DNA from: Thermoplasmata archaeon
GTDB taxonomy: Archaea > Thermoplasmatota > JAKEGO01
NCBI GenBank assembly: GCA_022615805.1
Contig: JAKEGO010000001.1
Span: 1 to 11,677 of the forward strand
Length of the DNA stretch: 11,677 bases
Direction of reading: 5' to 3'
Part shown: positions 1 to 6,077 of the stretch, piece after piece
Position numbering within the stretch: the stretch's first letter is position 1
Layout of the letters: every line of letters starts with the position of its first letter
Notes under the pieces: model-generated
What the model was told of the DNA's origin: nothing
The model's database searches: none
The model's input: only the letters and a program-made list of their open reading frames with translations
Position numbers and translations under genes: made by a program

Positions 1-1
1 G

Positions 2-841
2 AAGAACCTGGCCAACCAGCAGCCGATAGTGATCTTCAGGGTGATCCAGGACCTCCCCGACATCGTCGCCAAGGACGTGTACCTCGTCGACAACGCTTCG
101 GTCGCCTACGTCGGCCTCGAGACTCTCGTCTACGGGGAGGTCACGAACAGCGGGCCGGTGGCCGTTTCCAACGTGACCGTCACCGCCAGCATCCAGGGCG
201 GTGCCGCGATCGACGAACCGAAGGTGATAAACGGCACGATCGCCCCCGGCGAAGAGCGCACGGTCCTGTTCCTGTGGACCCCACTCGCCTCCGGCTCGAT
301 CCGCCTGCGCATCGTCGCCAGCGCCCCGGACATCACCGAGCTCGACGACGAGAACAACATCTTCATCTCCGACACCGATATCTCCGTGGAACCCATAGAG
401 GGCGTCGAGCTGACCGTAGCGAGCAAGGACATCCTGATCGCGCCGAGCCCAGCCATCCCCGGGAGCGAGGCCTCTATCGAGGTCTTCGTGACCAACGCGG
501 GGGACACGTTCGCGAACGCCGTCGTGGTGCAGATGAACGTGGGCGGCAAGACGCAGGAGAAGACGGTCGATTCCCTCGCCCCGCAGACGCCGACAAGGGT
601 CTCGTTCTCATGGACCCCCGACAAGGAGGGCACCTACACGGTGCGCGTCGTCATCGACCCCGACGACAACATCGAGGAGTTCGATGAGACGAACAACGAG
701 GCCTCGCAGGACGTCCTCGTGGAAGGAAAAACGGATCCAAATGGCGACGAGACGGACCCGACCATCTACATCATCGCGGCGGTCGCTATCGGCATCGGCT
801 CCGCGGCGGCGATCCTCTTCCTGATGCGGAAGAAGGCCTGA
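2..841 (+). CDS. Membrane-anchored CARDB-repeat surface protein (3' part)
   Basis: The reading frame is open to the left edge, so the N-terminus and any signal peptide lie outside the window; 279 residues are visible. It holds two CARDB-type Ig-like beta-sandwich domains, roughly visible residues 25-125 and 135-240. Each ends with an acidic motif typical of such repeats (ELDDENN and EEFDETNN), and each carries a WTP motif before the last strands. Sequons such as NVT and NGT could be N-glycosylated. A hydrophobic segment of about 20 residues near the C-terminus, followed by RKK, is a membrane anchor with a short cytoplasmic tail. The protein is therefore most likely displayed on the outer cell surface. 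CARDB domains occur in archaeal and bacterial adhesion and surface proteins; the ligand cannot be told. A terminator-like hairpin follows the stop directly. Confidence 0.85.
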   Translation, partial: KNLANQQPIVIFRVIQDLPDIVAKDVYLVDNASVAYVGLETLVYGEVTNSGPVAVSNVTVTASIQGGAAIDEPKVINGTIAPGEERTVLFLWTPLASGSIRLRIVASAPDITELDDENNIFISDTDISVEPIEGVELTVASKDILIAPSPAIPGSEASIEVFVTNAGDTFANAVVVQMNVGGKTQEKTVDSLAPQTPTRVSFSWTPDKEGTYTVRVVIDPDDNIEEFDETNNEASQDVLVEGKTDPNGDETDPTIYIIAAVAIGIGSAAAILFLMRKKA

Positions 842-868
842 GGGGGTAACACCCCCTCCCCCCTTTTT
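842..868 (+). terminator. Hairpin plus T-run after the surface protein gene
   Basis: Immediately after the stop codon, GGGGGT (842-847) can pair with ACCCCC (851-856) across a 3-base loop. A C-rich stretch and five T residues (864-868) follow. Archaeal termination depends mainly on T-rich tracts, so the T-run is the stronger signal. It separates the surface protein gene from the tbp promoter. Confidence 0.5.
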
Positions 869-907
869 ATACTAGAAAGGGGAAGATTGCGGATTTGACC
901 GCAGGGA

Positions 908-946
908 TATATAAGGTATTTATACAAGTATTTGATTATATAAGGT
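908..946 (+). promoter_or_regulatory. tbp promoter with repeated TATA boxes
   Basis: This is the most AT-rich stretch of an otherwise GC-rich window. The 10-mer TATATAAGGT occurs twice, at 908-917 and 937-946, exactly 29 bases apart. A third TATA-like sequence, TTTATAC, lies between them (919-925). The downstream box would place a transcription start about 10 bases before the tbp start codon, leaving room for the GGAG at 966-969. The upstream box would give a leader near 40 bases. The inverted repeat TGCGG/CCGCA (888-892 and 899-903) flanks the upstream box. Confidence 0.65.
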
Positions 947-973
947 CGGAATGAGGACCGTAAAGGGAGTGGT

Positions 974-1534
974 ATGATGATGAACATACCCGAGATCAAG
1001 ATCCAGAACATCGTTGCCTCGACGCGGCTCGCGAACAAACTTGACCTCGACAGCATCGGCCTGCTGCTCGAGGGAGCGGAATACGAACCGGAGCAGTTCC
1101 CGGGTCTGATCTACAGGATGAAGGACCCCAAGGCCGCGATACTGCTCTTCCGCAGCGGGAAGGCGAACTGCGCCGGAGGGCGGGACCTGGAGAGCGTCCA
1201 GCGCTGCATCAAGCAGGTGCGCGAGCAGCTCACCGCCGCGGGCATCGAGGTCTACGATGAGGTCGAGATCAACATCCAGAACATCGTCGCCGTGACGGAC
1301 CTCGGCAGGAACCTGAACCTCAACAGCATCGCGATAACGCTCGGCCTCGAGAAGGTCGAGTACGAGCCCGAGCAGTTCCCCGGCCTCGTCTTCAGGATGG
1401 ACGAGCCCAAGGTCGCCCTTCTCATCTTCGACTCCGGCAAGGTCGTCTGCGCCGGCGCCAAGCGGGTGGAGGAGCTCGAGGAGGCCATCCGCAAATTGAT
1501 CGAAGAACTGACGAACGCCGGCTACCTCCCGTGA
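974..1534 (+). CDS. tbp: TATA-binding protein (TBP)
   Basis: General transcription factor that binds the TATA box and, with TFB, recruits RNA polymerase. The 186-residue product is the usual archaeal length and consists almost wholly of two direct repeats, about residues 8-92 and 99-185. Each begins with IQNIVA and carries the hallmark EPEQFPGL followed by a basic-aromatic stretch, then an LLF or LIF plus SGK segment and a CAG motif. The FPGL phenylalanines belong to the family's DNA-kinking surface. There is no acidic C-terminal tail, unlike some archaeal TBPs. Three consecutive ATG codons (974, 977, 980) could each start the protein; GGAG at 966-969 favours 974 or 977. The gene appears monocistronic, with a convergent gene just downstream. 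The promoter itself contains several TBP-binding sequences. Confidence 0.97.
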   Translation: MMMNIPEIKIQNIVASTRLANKLDLDSIGLLLEGAEYEPEQFPGLIYRMKDPKAAILLFRSGKANCAGGRDLESVQRCIKQVREQLTAAGIEVYDEVEINIQNIVAVTDLGRNLNLNSIAITLGLEKVEYEPEQFPGLVFRMDEPKVALLIFDSGKVVCAGAKRVEELEEAIRKLIEELTNAGYLP

Positions 1535-1603
1535 GCCCGTTCTACGAAGGGGACCCTCCCGGGCGTGACATTCGACCTCTGGTGCGGCGTCGCCGGCGCG
1601 ATG

Positions 1604-2248
1604 TCATCGCTTTTCCGGGCGCGGTGAGCGATCGTCGGGCCGCAGGGCCTCGATGACGGGGCAGTACTTTGCTATGCGTATCGCCGCGTTCACGTGTGGA
1701 TCCCTCGCCTCCCGCGTGCTCCCGCTCTCGTCGACCACCTGGACCTCGAGACCTTCCCTCAGGAGGACACCGATGGCCGCGTCCCTCTCCGCGGGGGAGC
1801 CGTTGCCCACCCTGGCGACCATGGCGCCACCGTGGTACCGTCGAACGTTCCTCACGATCCCCCTAAGGTCCTTCATGTCGGTCAGGTGGTAGGTGTTGAT
1901 GGGGAATCCGTCCGCCAGGACGGCCACTCCGGGGCACTTCCCGGGGTCGATCCCGATGACGATGCGGTCGATGCCGCCCCTCAGGTGGCCAATGGCGGCG
2001 TCGATCGCCGCCTCGACCTCGGCAATGGGCCGCCTTGTCGCCCTGGGATAGGCTGGCACAACGACCACCGGACACGGGAAATGGACGTCGTCGCCGTCGC
2101 CGGTGATGACCACGCCGACGCTGGAGGGAACCTCCTCCCCGATGTCCAGCGAGGTGAAGTGGAGGTCCCTAGCCCGGAGGGCATCGATGAGGTCATGGTA
2201 GAGCGTGAAATTGCGGGTGGCGATGGCCACTGCATGCACGGACGGCAA
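1604..2248 (-). CDS. RuvC/YqgF-like RNase H-fold protein with an N-terminal domain
   Basis: A 214-residue protein in two parts. Residues 1-70 look like a small alpha/beta domain (VAIATRNFTLYHDLIDAL, then VGVVITGDG). Residues 94-195 look like an RNase H fold of the RuvC/YqgF type. The first strand carries VIGIDPG with Asp101. A later strand ends in VVDESGST, close to the DE-ST motif of YqgF. The last helix has RDPHVNAAIRIA, resembling the terminal acidic helix of RuvC-like enzymes. A nuclease acting on branched DNA or RNA is possible, but no substrate can be named and activity is inference. It starts with TTG at 2248; GTG at 2239 is a plausible alternative. AT-rich boxes lie about 25 bases before each. 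It is convergent with tbp and divergent from the cupin operon, so it is probably transcribed alone. Confidence 0.7.
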   Translation of the reverse strand: MPSVHAVAIATRNFTLYHDLIDALRARDLHFTSLDIGEEVPSSVGVVITGDGDDVHFPCPVVVVPAYPRATRRPIAEVEAAIDAAIGHLRGGIDRIVIGIDPGKCPGVAVLADGFPINTYHLTDMKDLRGIVRNVRRYHGGAMVARVGNGSPAERDAAIGVLLREGLEVQVVDESGSTREARDPHVNAAIRIAKYCPVIEALRPDDRSPRPEKR

Positions 2249-2317
2249 GCGCCTCGATGGGATAAGAGGTTATTGGGCGCATCGCAAAGTGTGGCATTTT
2301 AACGAGGGACGGCGATC

Positions 2318-2386
2318 CCCCGTCCGGGGCCGCCGCACCGGGGACCGGGGAAACGCCGTATGGCCAGGTTTCCCGGGCGGGGAACA
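2318..2386 (+). other. Possible structured element in the divergent intergenic gap
   Basis: The 221-base gap 2249-2469 holds no gene. Inside it, GGGAAAC (2348-2354) pairs perfectly with GTTTCCC (2368-2374), and the inner GCC/GGC can close around a GTAT loop. The flanking CCCCGTCC (2318-2325) can pair with GGGCGGGG (2375-2382), allowing one G-U pair, and would stack directly under it. An AT-rich ATTTTAA box lies at 2296-2302. This could be a small RNA or a regulatory DNA structure. It could also be chance pairing in GC-rich sequence, and I recognise no RNA family. Confidence 0.2.
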
Positions 2387-2438
2387 CTCCGGGCGACGCG
2401 CGAAGGGCGATGTCATCCGGCGCCTCCCCTGCAGTAAC

Positions 2439-2447
2439 CTATAAGTA
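2439..2447 (+). promoter_or_regulatory. TATA box of the cupin-rpoL-truD operon
   Basis: CTATAAGTA sits about 27 bases (centre to start) before the ATG at 2470 and is preceded by GCAGTAAC, a BRE-like segment. No ribosome binding site precedes the ATG, so the transcript is probably leaderless or nearly so. Confidence 0.65.
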
Positions 2448-2469
2448 ATCCCGGACGTTGGGATGACGG

Positions 2470-2829
2470 ATGAGGGAGCTCTACATAAGCAGCCTCGAGG
2501 AAGTGCCGGTGAGGGACGTGGAGATGGAGGGGGCGGCCGGCGTGAGGATACAGTGGCTCGTGGACAAGTGGGCGCCCACCTTCGCGATGAGGAGATTCAT
2601 CATCGCCTCTGGCGGGCACACCCCGCTCCACGGCCACGACTGGGAGCACGAGGTCCTCATGCTGAAGGGGAGGGGGACACTGGTGTACGGCGAGGGCCGC
2701 GAGGAGCACCCGCTGAAGAAGGGGAACGTCGCGTACGTACCCCCCAACGAGCTCCACCAGTTCAGGAACGCCGGCAGGGATGACTTCGAGTTCCTCTGCC
2801 TCATCCCGCTGAGGGAAGGACAGTACTGA
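2470..2829 (+). CDS. Single-domain cupin protein
   Basis: A 119-residue cupin_2-type beta barrel. Motif 1 is seen as GGHTPLHGHDWEHE with likely metal ligands His54, His56 and Glu61. Motif 2 is VPPNELHQFRN with His96. The glycine usual in the PxG of motif 2 is replaced by Asn. All metal ligands are present, so the protein probably binds a divalent metal. Small cupins range from isomerases and dioxygenases to sugar or ligand sensors, so the substrate cannot be inferred. It heads an operon with rpoL (10 bases to the rpoL ATG) and truD. It is likely translated from a leaderless transcript: the TATA box is about 27 bases upstream and there is no Shine-Dalgarno sequence. Its link to transcription and tRNA modification is by context only. 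Confidence 0.88.
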   Translation: MRELYISSLEEVPVRDVEMEGAAGVRIQWLVDKWAPTFAMRRFIIASGGHTPLHGHDWEHEVLMLKGRGTLVYGEGREEHPLKKGNVAYVPPNELHQFRNAGRDDFEFLCLIPLREGQY

Positions 2830-2839
2830 GGTGAACCAC

Positions 2840-3124
2840 ATGGAGGTCAGGCTCATTGCGAAGGACAAGGACTCTATGGAGATCGAGGTGCCCGGCGAGG
2901 ACGCGACGCTCCTCAGCCCTCTGCTGAACGCGCTCCTCGAGGATGACAAGGTCACATTCGCGACCTTCAAGAAGAACCACCCGCTGGTCGGGAGCAACCG
3001 GGTCATAATCCGGGTCAGCGAGGGGAAGCCGCAGACGGCACTGAAGCGCGCCGCAAAGAAGGTGGAGAAGGATTTCGAGGACGCCATCCAGCAGCTGGGA
3101 CCGATCCTGGATGATCGAGCGTGA
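2840..3124 (+). CDS. rpoL: DNA-directed RNA polymerase subunit L (Rpb11 homologue)
   Basis: Small RNA polymerase subunit that pairs with RpoD (the Rpb3 homologue) to form the assembly platform of the enzyme. The 94-residue product has the family's typical core: MEIEVPGEDATLL near residues 13-25, LLEDDKV (32-38), then ATFKKNHPLVGS (41-52), matching the conserved stretch that ends in HPL in RpoL and Rpb11. The C-terminal half is a long amphipathic helix. I chose ATG 2840 because GAGGTG at 2829-2834 is a good ribosome binding site 5 bases away. GTG at 2831 would overlap that site and add only three residues. The stop overlaps truD by 14 bases, which indicates co-translation. Confidence 0.93.
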   Translation: MEVRLIAKDKDSMEIEVPGEDATLLSPLLNALLEDDKVTFATFKKNHPLVGSNRVIIRVSEGKPQTALKRAAKKVEKDFEDAIQQLGPILDDRA

Positions 3125-4379
3125 CCTCGGCATCGGACCCCACCTGACGGCGGAGCCCGGGATCGGCGGCAGGCTGAGGGAGAGGTGCGAGGACTTCGTC
3201 GTCGTCGAGATACCCGACCACCGGGGCGTCCCCGGAGGGGACTACCTCGTGGCCCTTGTCAGGGCCGAGAACTGGGAGACCAACGCCCTCGTGGGCGCGA
3301 TGTCCCGCATCCTCGGCATCAGCGACCGCAGGATCTCCTTCGCCGGCACGAAGGACAAGCGGGCCATCACCGAGCAGTACTTCTCTTTCAAGGGCATCCG
3401 CCAGGACGCGCTGACAGAGCGCCTGGACCTCGACGGCGTGGCCGTCCTCGAGACGTTCACGCTGACGACATCGGTCCGCATGGGCGACCTCGCTGGGAAC
3501 CGCTTCGACATCAGGGTGGCCGATCCAGATGCCGGAAGGCTCGACGGCGTCGCCCCCATCGCCGAGAGGCTCGTCGCGGAGGGCTTCCCGAACTACTTCC
3601 ACGTCCAGCGCTTCGGCTCGGTGAGGGGGAACACCCACACCATCGGCAGGCGGATCGCCGCCGGGGACATGCAAGGAGCCGTCGACGAGATCGTAGGCAG
3701 ACCGGTTCCAGGCGAGGACGAGGTCATGGCCGAGGCGAGGAGGGCATACGACGCCGGGACGGCGCCGGAGGACGTCATGGCGCTCTTCCCGCAGCACGCG
3801 TCCATCGAGAGGACCGCGCTGGAGAGCCTCGCGCGGCGCCCGGGGGAACCCGAAAGGGCGATCGCCGCCCTCCCGAAGAACCTGCAACTGATGTACGTCC
3901 ACGCGTTCGGTTCGTACCTGTTCAACCTCTACCTCGGCCGCCGCCTCGGCGAGGGGCGCCTCGCCCCCGAACCCGGCGACGTGGCGCTCGACCTCGACGA
4001 CGCCGGCAGACCGGACAGGGAGCGCCCGCACGGCGTCACCTCCGCCAACGCGGGGAAGGTCGCGGCCCGCTGCGGTGCGCGCAGGGCGGCCGTCGCCGGT
4101 CCGGTCCCGGGCGCGGACATCCTCGCACGGGTGCCCGAGGGGCCGTCGCGGGACCTCATGGCGGGGATCATGGAGAGGGAGGGCGTCGCCCCGGAGGACT
4201 TCGTCGTCCCCGAACTGCCGTACCTGACCACCGCCGGCACCCTGCGGCCGCTCCTCGCCCCGCTGATCGACCTCGAGAGGCCGGATGTCGCCCGCTTCAG
4301 GTTCCGCCTACCGCCTGGCACCTACGCCACCGCCGTCATGAGGGAGTTCATGAAGGTGGAGGACACGATGCGGTACTGA
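3111..4379 (+). CDS. truD: tRNA pseudouridine(13) synthase TruD
   Basis: Converts U13 of tRNA to pseudouridine; archaeal and eukaryotic (Pus7) relatives may act on further RNAs. The 422-residue length suits archaeal TruD. The N-terminal GIGGRLRERCEDFVVVEI is the standard family opening. The catalytic motif FAGTKDKRAITEQ contains Asp82. NYFHVQRFG (161-169) is the signature motif II, with His where Gly is common. GNTHTIGR follows it. The TruD-specific insertion domain lies roughly in the second half, ending in a PPGTYATAVMREFMK motif typical of the C-terminus. The ATG lies inside the 3' end of rpoL (14-base overlap) and has only a weak ribosome binding site, so translation is probably coupled to rpoL. 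It is the last gene of the cupin-rpoL-truD operon and faces a convergent operon. Confidence 0.95.
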   Translation: MIERDLGIGPHLTAEPGIGGRLRERCEDFVVVEIPDHRGVPGGDYLVALVRAENWETNALVGAMSRILGISDRRISFAGTKDKRAITEQYFSFKGIRQDALTERLDLDGVAVLETFTLTTSVRMGDLAGNRFDIRVADPDAGRLDGVAPIAERLVAEGFPNYFHVQRFGSVRGNTHTIGRRIAAGDMQGAVDEIVGRPVPGEDEVMAEARRAYDAGTAPEDVMALFPQHASIERTALESLARRPGEPERAIAALPKNLQLMYVHAFGSYLFNLYLGRRLGEGRLAPEPGDVALDLDDAGRPDRERPHGVTSANAGKVAARCGARRAAVAGPVPGADILARVPEGPSRDLMAGIMEREGVAPEDFVVPELPYLTTAGTLRPLLAPLIDLERPDVARFRFRLPPGTYATAVMREFMKVEDTMRY

Positions 4380-4400
4380 AAAGCAGGCGAGACGGATATC

Positions 4401-4467
4401 GATCGACATCGACGCCATCTTTGGGGGAGATCGACATTCACGTGCCGACCATGTTTGATGTCGACAT
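4401..4467 (+). repeat. Three spaced TCGACAT copies in a convergent gap
   Basis: The 115-base gap between truD and the opposing hydrolase gene contains TCGACAT at 4403-4409, 4431-4437 and 4461-4467, 28 and 30 bases apart. The first two are part of a 9-base repeat, GATCGACAT. The third sits in the perfect palindrome ATGTCGACAT (4458-4467). No gene or obvious T-rich terminator is visible here. The function is unknown and chance is possible. Confidence 0.4.
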
Positions 4468-4494
4468 GACCACGCTGTGCATCGGGCCGGTCGT

Positions 4495-5289
4495 TCATTC
4501 CCCGATGTCGAACCTCTCGCTCATCTCCGTCTTCCGCCCCCGCTTCCTCACCTTGTTCAGCTCCCCCTTCCTGATGAGTTCCACGATGTCCTCGCCCTGC
4601 TCGAGGAGGGGGCGAAGGCGGGACAGGAGCAGGTCCTCCTGTGTGAAGTCGGTCAGGTTGCGCAGGGACATCCGGATGTGCTCGCTCCCCCTCGACAGCA
4701 CCGGGGACATGTGTCCCGGGTACAGGGGACCGACCTCTAGCTCCGAGAGGATCTGGACGCTCTCGAGGAGCTGATCGAAGTCCCCCGTCGGCAGGTCCCA
4801 GCGACCGATGCCGCCGTTGGTGAACACGGTATCGCCCGAGATGAGGGTCGCGTTCTCCTCGTCGTACAGCGAGACGCTCCCGACCGTGTGGCCGGGAGTG
4901 TGGATGACGATGAACCGGTATTGTCCGGTCGCGATCTCGTGGCCCTCCTCGACGGTGGTCACGTCGACGCGCTCCTGGTCGTCGTCGAAGTTGCGCGCGC
5001 CGGTGCTGACGGAATCGCCGATCCGGACGGAGTTCGCGTCGTCCGCGTGTACGAGCACCTCCGCCCCGCAGGCCTCGGCGAAGCCGGCGGCGCCGCCCGT
5101 GTGGTCGTAGTGGCGGTGCGTGAGGAAGATGCGTTCGATGCTGTCGAGCGGGAGGAGATCTGCAACGTCGGCGAGGTTCTTCCGGAGGTGGTACCTGGTG
5201 CCGGTGTCGATCACGAAGGGATGTTCGTCCTCCACGAGGTAGATGTTCGAATCGAAGCCCATGCCGCCCAGGACGTGTATACTGGCCAT
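4495..5289 (-). CDS. Metallo-beta-lactamase-fold hydrolase (glyoxalase II-like)
   Basis: Zinc-dependent hydrolase of the metallo-beta-lactamase superfamily. From the ATG at 5289 the protein has 264 residues. It opens with VLGGMGFDSNIYLVED, usual for this group. The full metal-ligand set is visible: THRHYDH (His58, His60, Asp62, His63), TPGHT (His134), SGD (Asp153) and YPGH (His193). The arrangement resembles hydroxyacylglutathione hydrolases and related thioesterases, but the glutathione-binding C-terminus is not recognisable. About 60 charged helical residues follow residue 205 instead, so the substrate is open. GTG codons at 5301 and 5298 are alternative starts; no good ribosome binding site decides. 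It is the last gene of the signal peptidase-FKBP operon and starts 22 bases after the FKBP stop. Confidence 0.88.
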   Translation of the reverse strand: MASIHVLGGMGFDSNIYLVEDEHPFVIDTGTRYHLRKNLADVADLLPLDSIERIFLTHRHYDHTGGAAGFAEACGAEVLVHADDANSVRIGDSVSTGARNFDDDQERVDVTTVEEGHEIATGQYRFIVIHTPGHTVGSVSLYDEENATLISGDTVFTNGGIGRWDLPTGDFDQLLESVQILSELEVGPLYPGHMSPVLSRGSEHIRMSLRNLTDFTQEDLLLSRLRPLLEQGEDIVELIRKGELNKVRKRGRKTEMSERFDIGE

Positions 5290-5311
5290 GGGGGGCACCA
5301 CGTCGGCTCGG

Positions 5312-6067
5312 TCACTCCCCGTCGCCCTCGGAGGGCACCTCGCCCTTCGCGTCCCCCTCGCCGCCTTCCCCGGCTTCGGTGGCGTCGGCGGTCTCCTCGC
5401 CGTGGTCGTGCTCGTGCCGCTCGTACTCCTCGATGACGAGGACCTTCGCCACGCCGAGCCTCTCGAGGACCTCGCGGGTGACGGCGAGCTTGCCGAACTG
5501 CCACTGTCCGTCGAACTTGGCCGTCGCAGGCACGGTTATGCGGCACTCGTCACCCTCGACCGTCACGTCGAAGGAGGCGCTCATGCGGTAGAAAATGTCG
5601 ATCAGCCCGCGGACGATGTCCTCGGGGGTCTCGGATGCCTTCACGACGGTGAAACGGTACTTCAGCGTCTCGCCGGCCTTCGGGTGGTTGAAGTCGACCC
5701 ATGCGCGGCTCCCGGAGAGGCGGATGATGCGCCCCTCGCGGCCCTTGACGTTGATCGGGCCTCCGTCTTCCACGTCGACGCCCATGCGGCGCAGCTTCGG
5801 GATGGGGAAGAGCTCGATGAGCTTCGGATCCCTCTCGCCGTGCCCCTTCTCGGGGGGCACCTCGACCTGCTGCTCCTCGCCGATCCCGGCCTTCTCGATG
5901 GCCTCCATGAGCCCCGGCAGGAGGAGGTCCGAGCCCACCAGCACGGGCATCGGGCCCGACCTGGCCTCGAGGCCCAGCTCGGCGGCCTGCTCCGCGCTGG
6001 TCGTCTCCACGACCTCGTCGTCGACCTTGACCTCGTACTCTATCCATACGATGCTTCCTTTCTCCAT
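5312..6067 (-). CDS. Long-type (SlyD-like) FKBP peptidyl-prolyl isomerase
   Basis: Folding catalyst and chaperone that isomerises peptidyl-prolyl bonds. The 251-residue length matches the archaeal long FKBPs. The N-terminal FKBP half (1-85) includes VLVGSDLLLPGLMEAI and the IF-domain boundary VEVPPEKGHGERDPKLI. The inserted chaperone flap spans about 86-122. The FKBP fold is completed by AWVDFNHPKAGETLKYRFTV (122-141), the family signature. Residues 146-216 form the extra C-terminal domain seen in long archaeal forms. The final 35 residues are acidic and Gly-rich and begin with RHEHDHGEE, a possible metal-binding cluster like that of SlyD. No signal peptide is seen, so it is cytoplasmic. It begins 10 bases after the signal peptidase stop with GGGGAGG just upstream, which fits an operon. 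Confidence 0.93.
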   Translation of the reverse strand: MEKGSIVWIEYEVKVDDEVVETTSAEQAAELGLEARSGPMPVLVGSDLLLPGLMEAIEKAGIGEEQQVEVPPEKGHGERDPKLIELFPIPKLRRMGVDVEDGGPINVKGREGRIIRLSGSRAWVDFNHPKAGETLKYRFTVVKASETPEDIVRGLIDIFYRMSASFDVTVEGDECRITVPATAKFDGQWQFGKLAVTREVLERLGVAKVLVIEEYERHEHDHGEETADATEAGEGGEGDAKGEVPSEGDGE

Positions 6068-6077
6068 GAGCCTCCCC

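Noticed and set aside
1694..2302. 202-residue plus-strand frame opposite the RuvC-like gene
   Set aside because: The minus-strand product has ordered motifs and hydrophobic strand patterns; the plus-strand product has an irregular Asp/Gly/His-rich composition with no motif, as expected from an antisense shadow.
2318..2386. H/ACA guide RNA
   Set aside because: There is an ACA just after the outer stem, but the interior has a 22-base bulge on one side and none on the other, so no pseudouridylation pocket forms; no kink-turn is visible. Kept only as an unclassified structured element.
3015..4031. 338-residue minus-strand frame opposite rpoL and truD
   Set aside because: Antisense shadow without motifs, covering two well-supported genes.
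3185..4774. 529-residue open frame on the plus strand overlapping truD
   Set aside because: Its translation is almost all Arg, Gly, Pro and Ala, as expected from an alternate frame of GC-rich coding DNA. TruD in another frame has all family motifs.
4495..5289. Calling this gene a true beta-lactamase or glyoxalase II
   Set aside because: Only the fold and metal ligands are shared; the substrate-binding C-terminal part does not match what I know of glyoxalase II, so only the superfamily is claimed.
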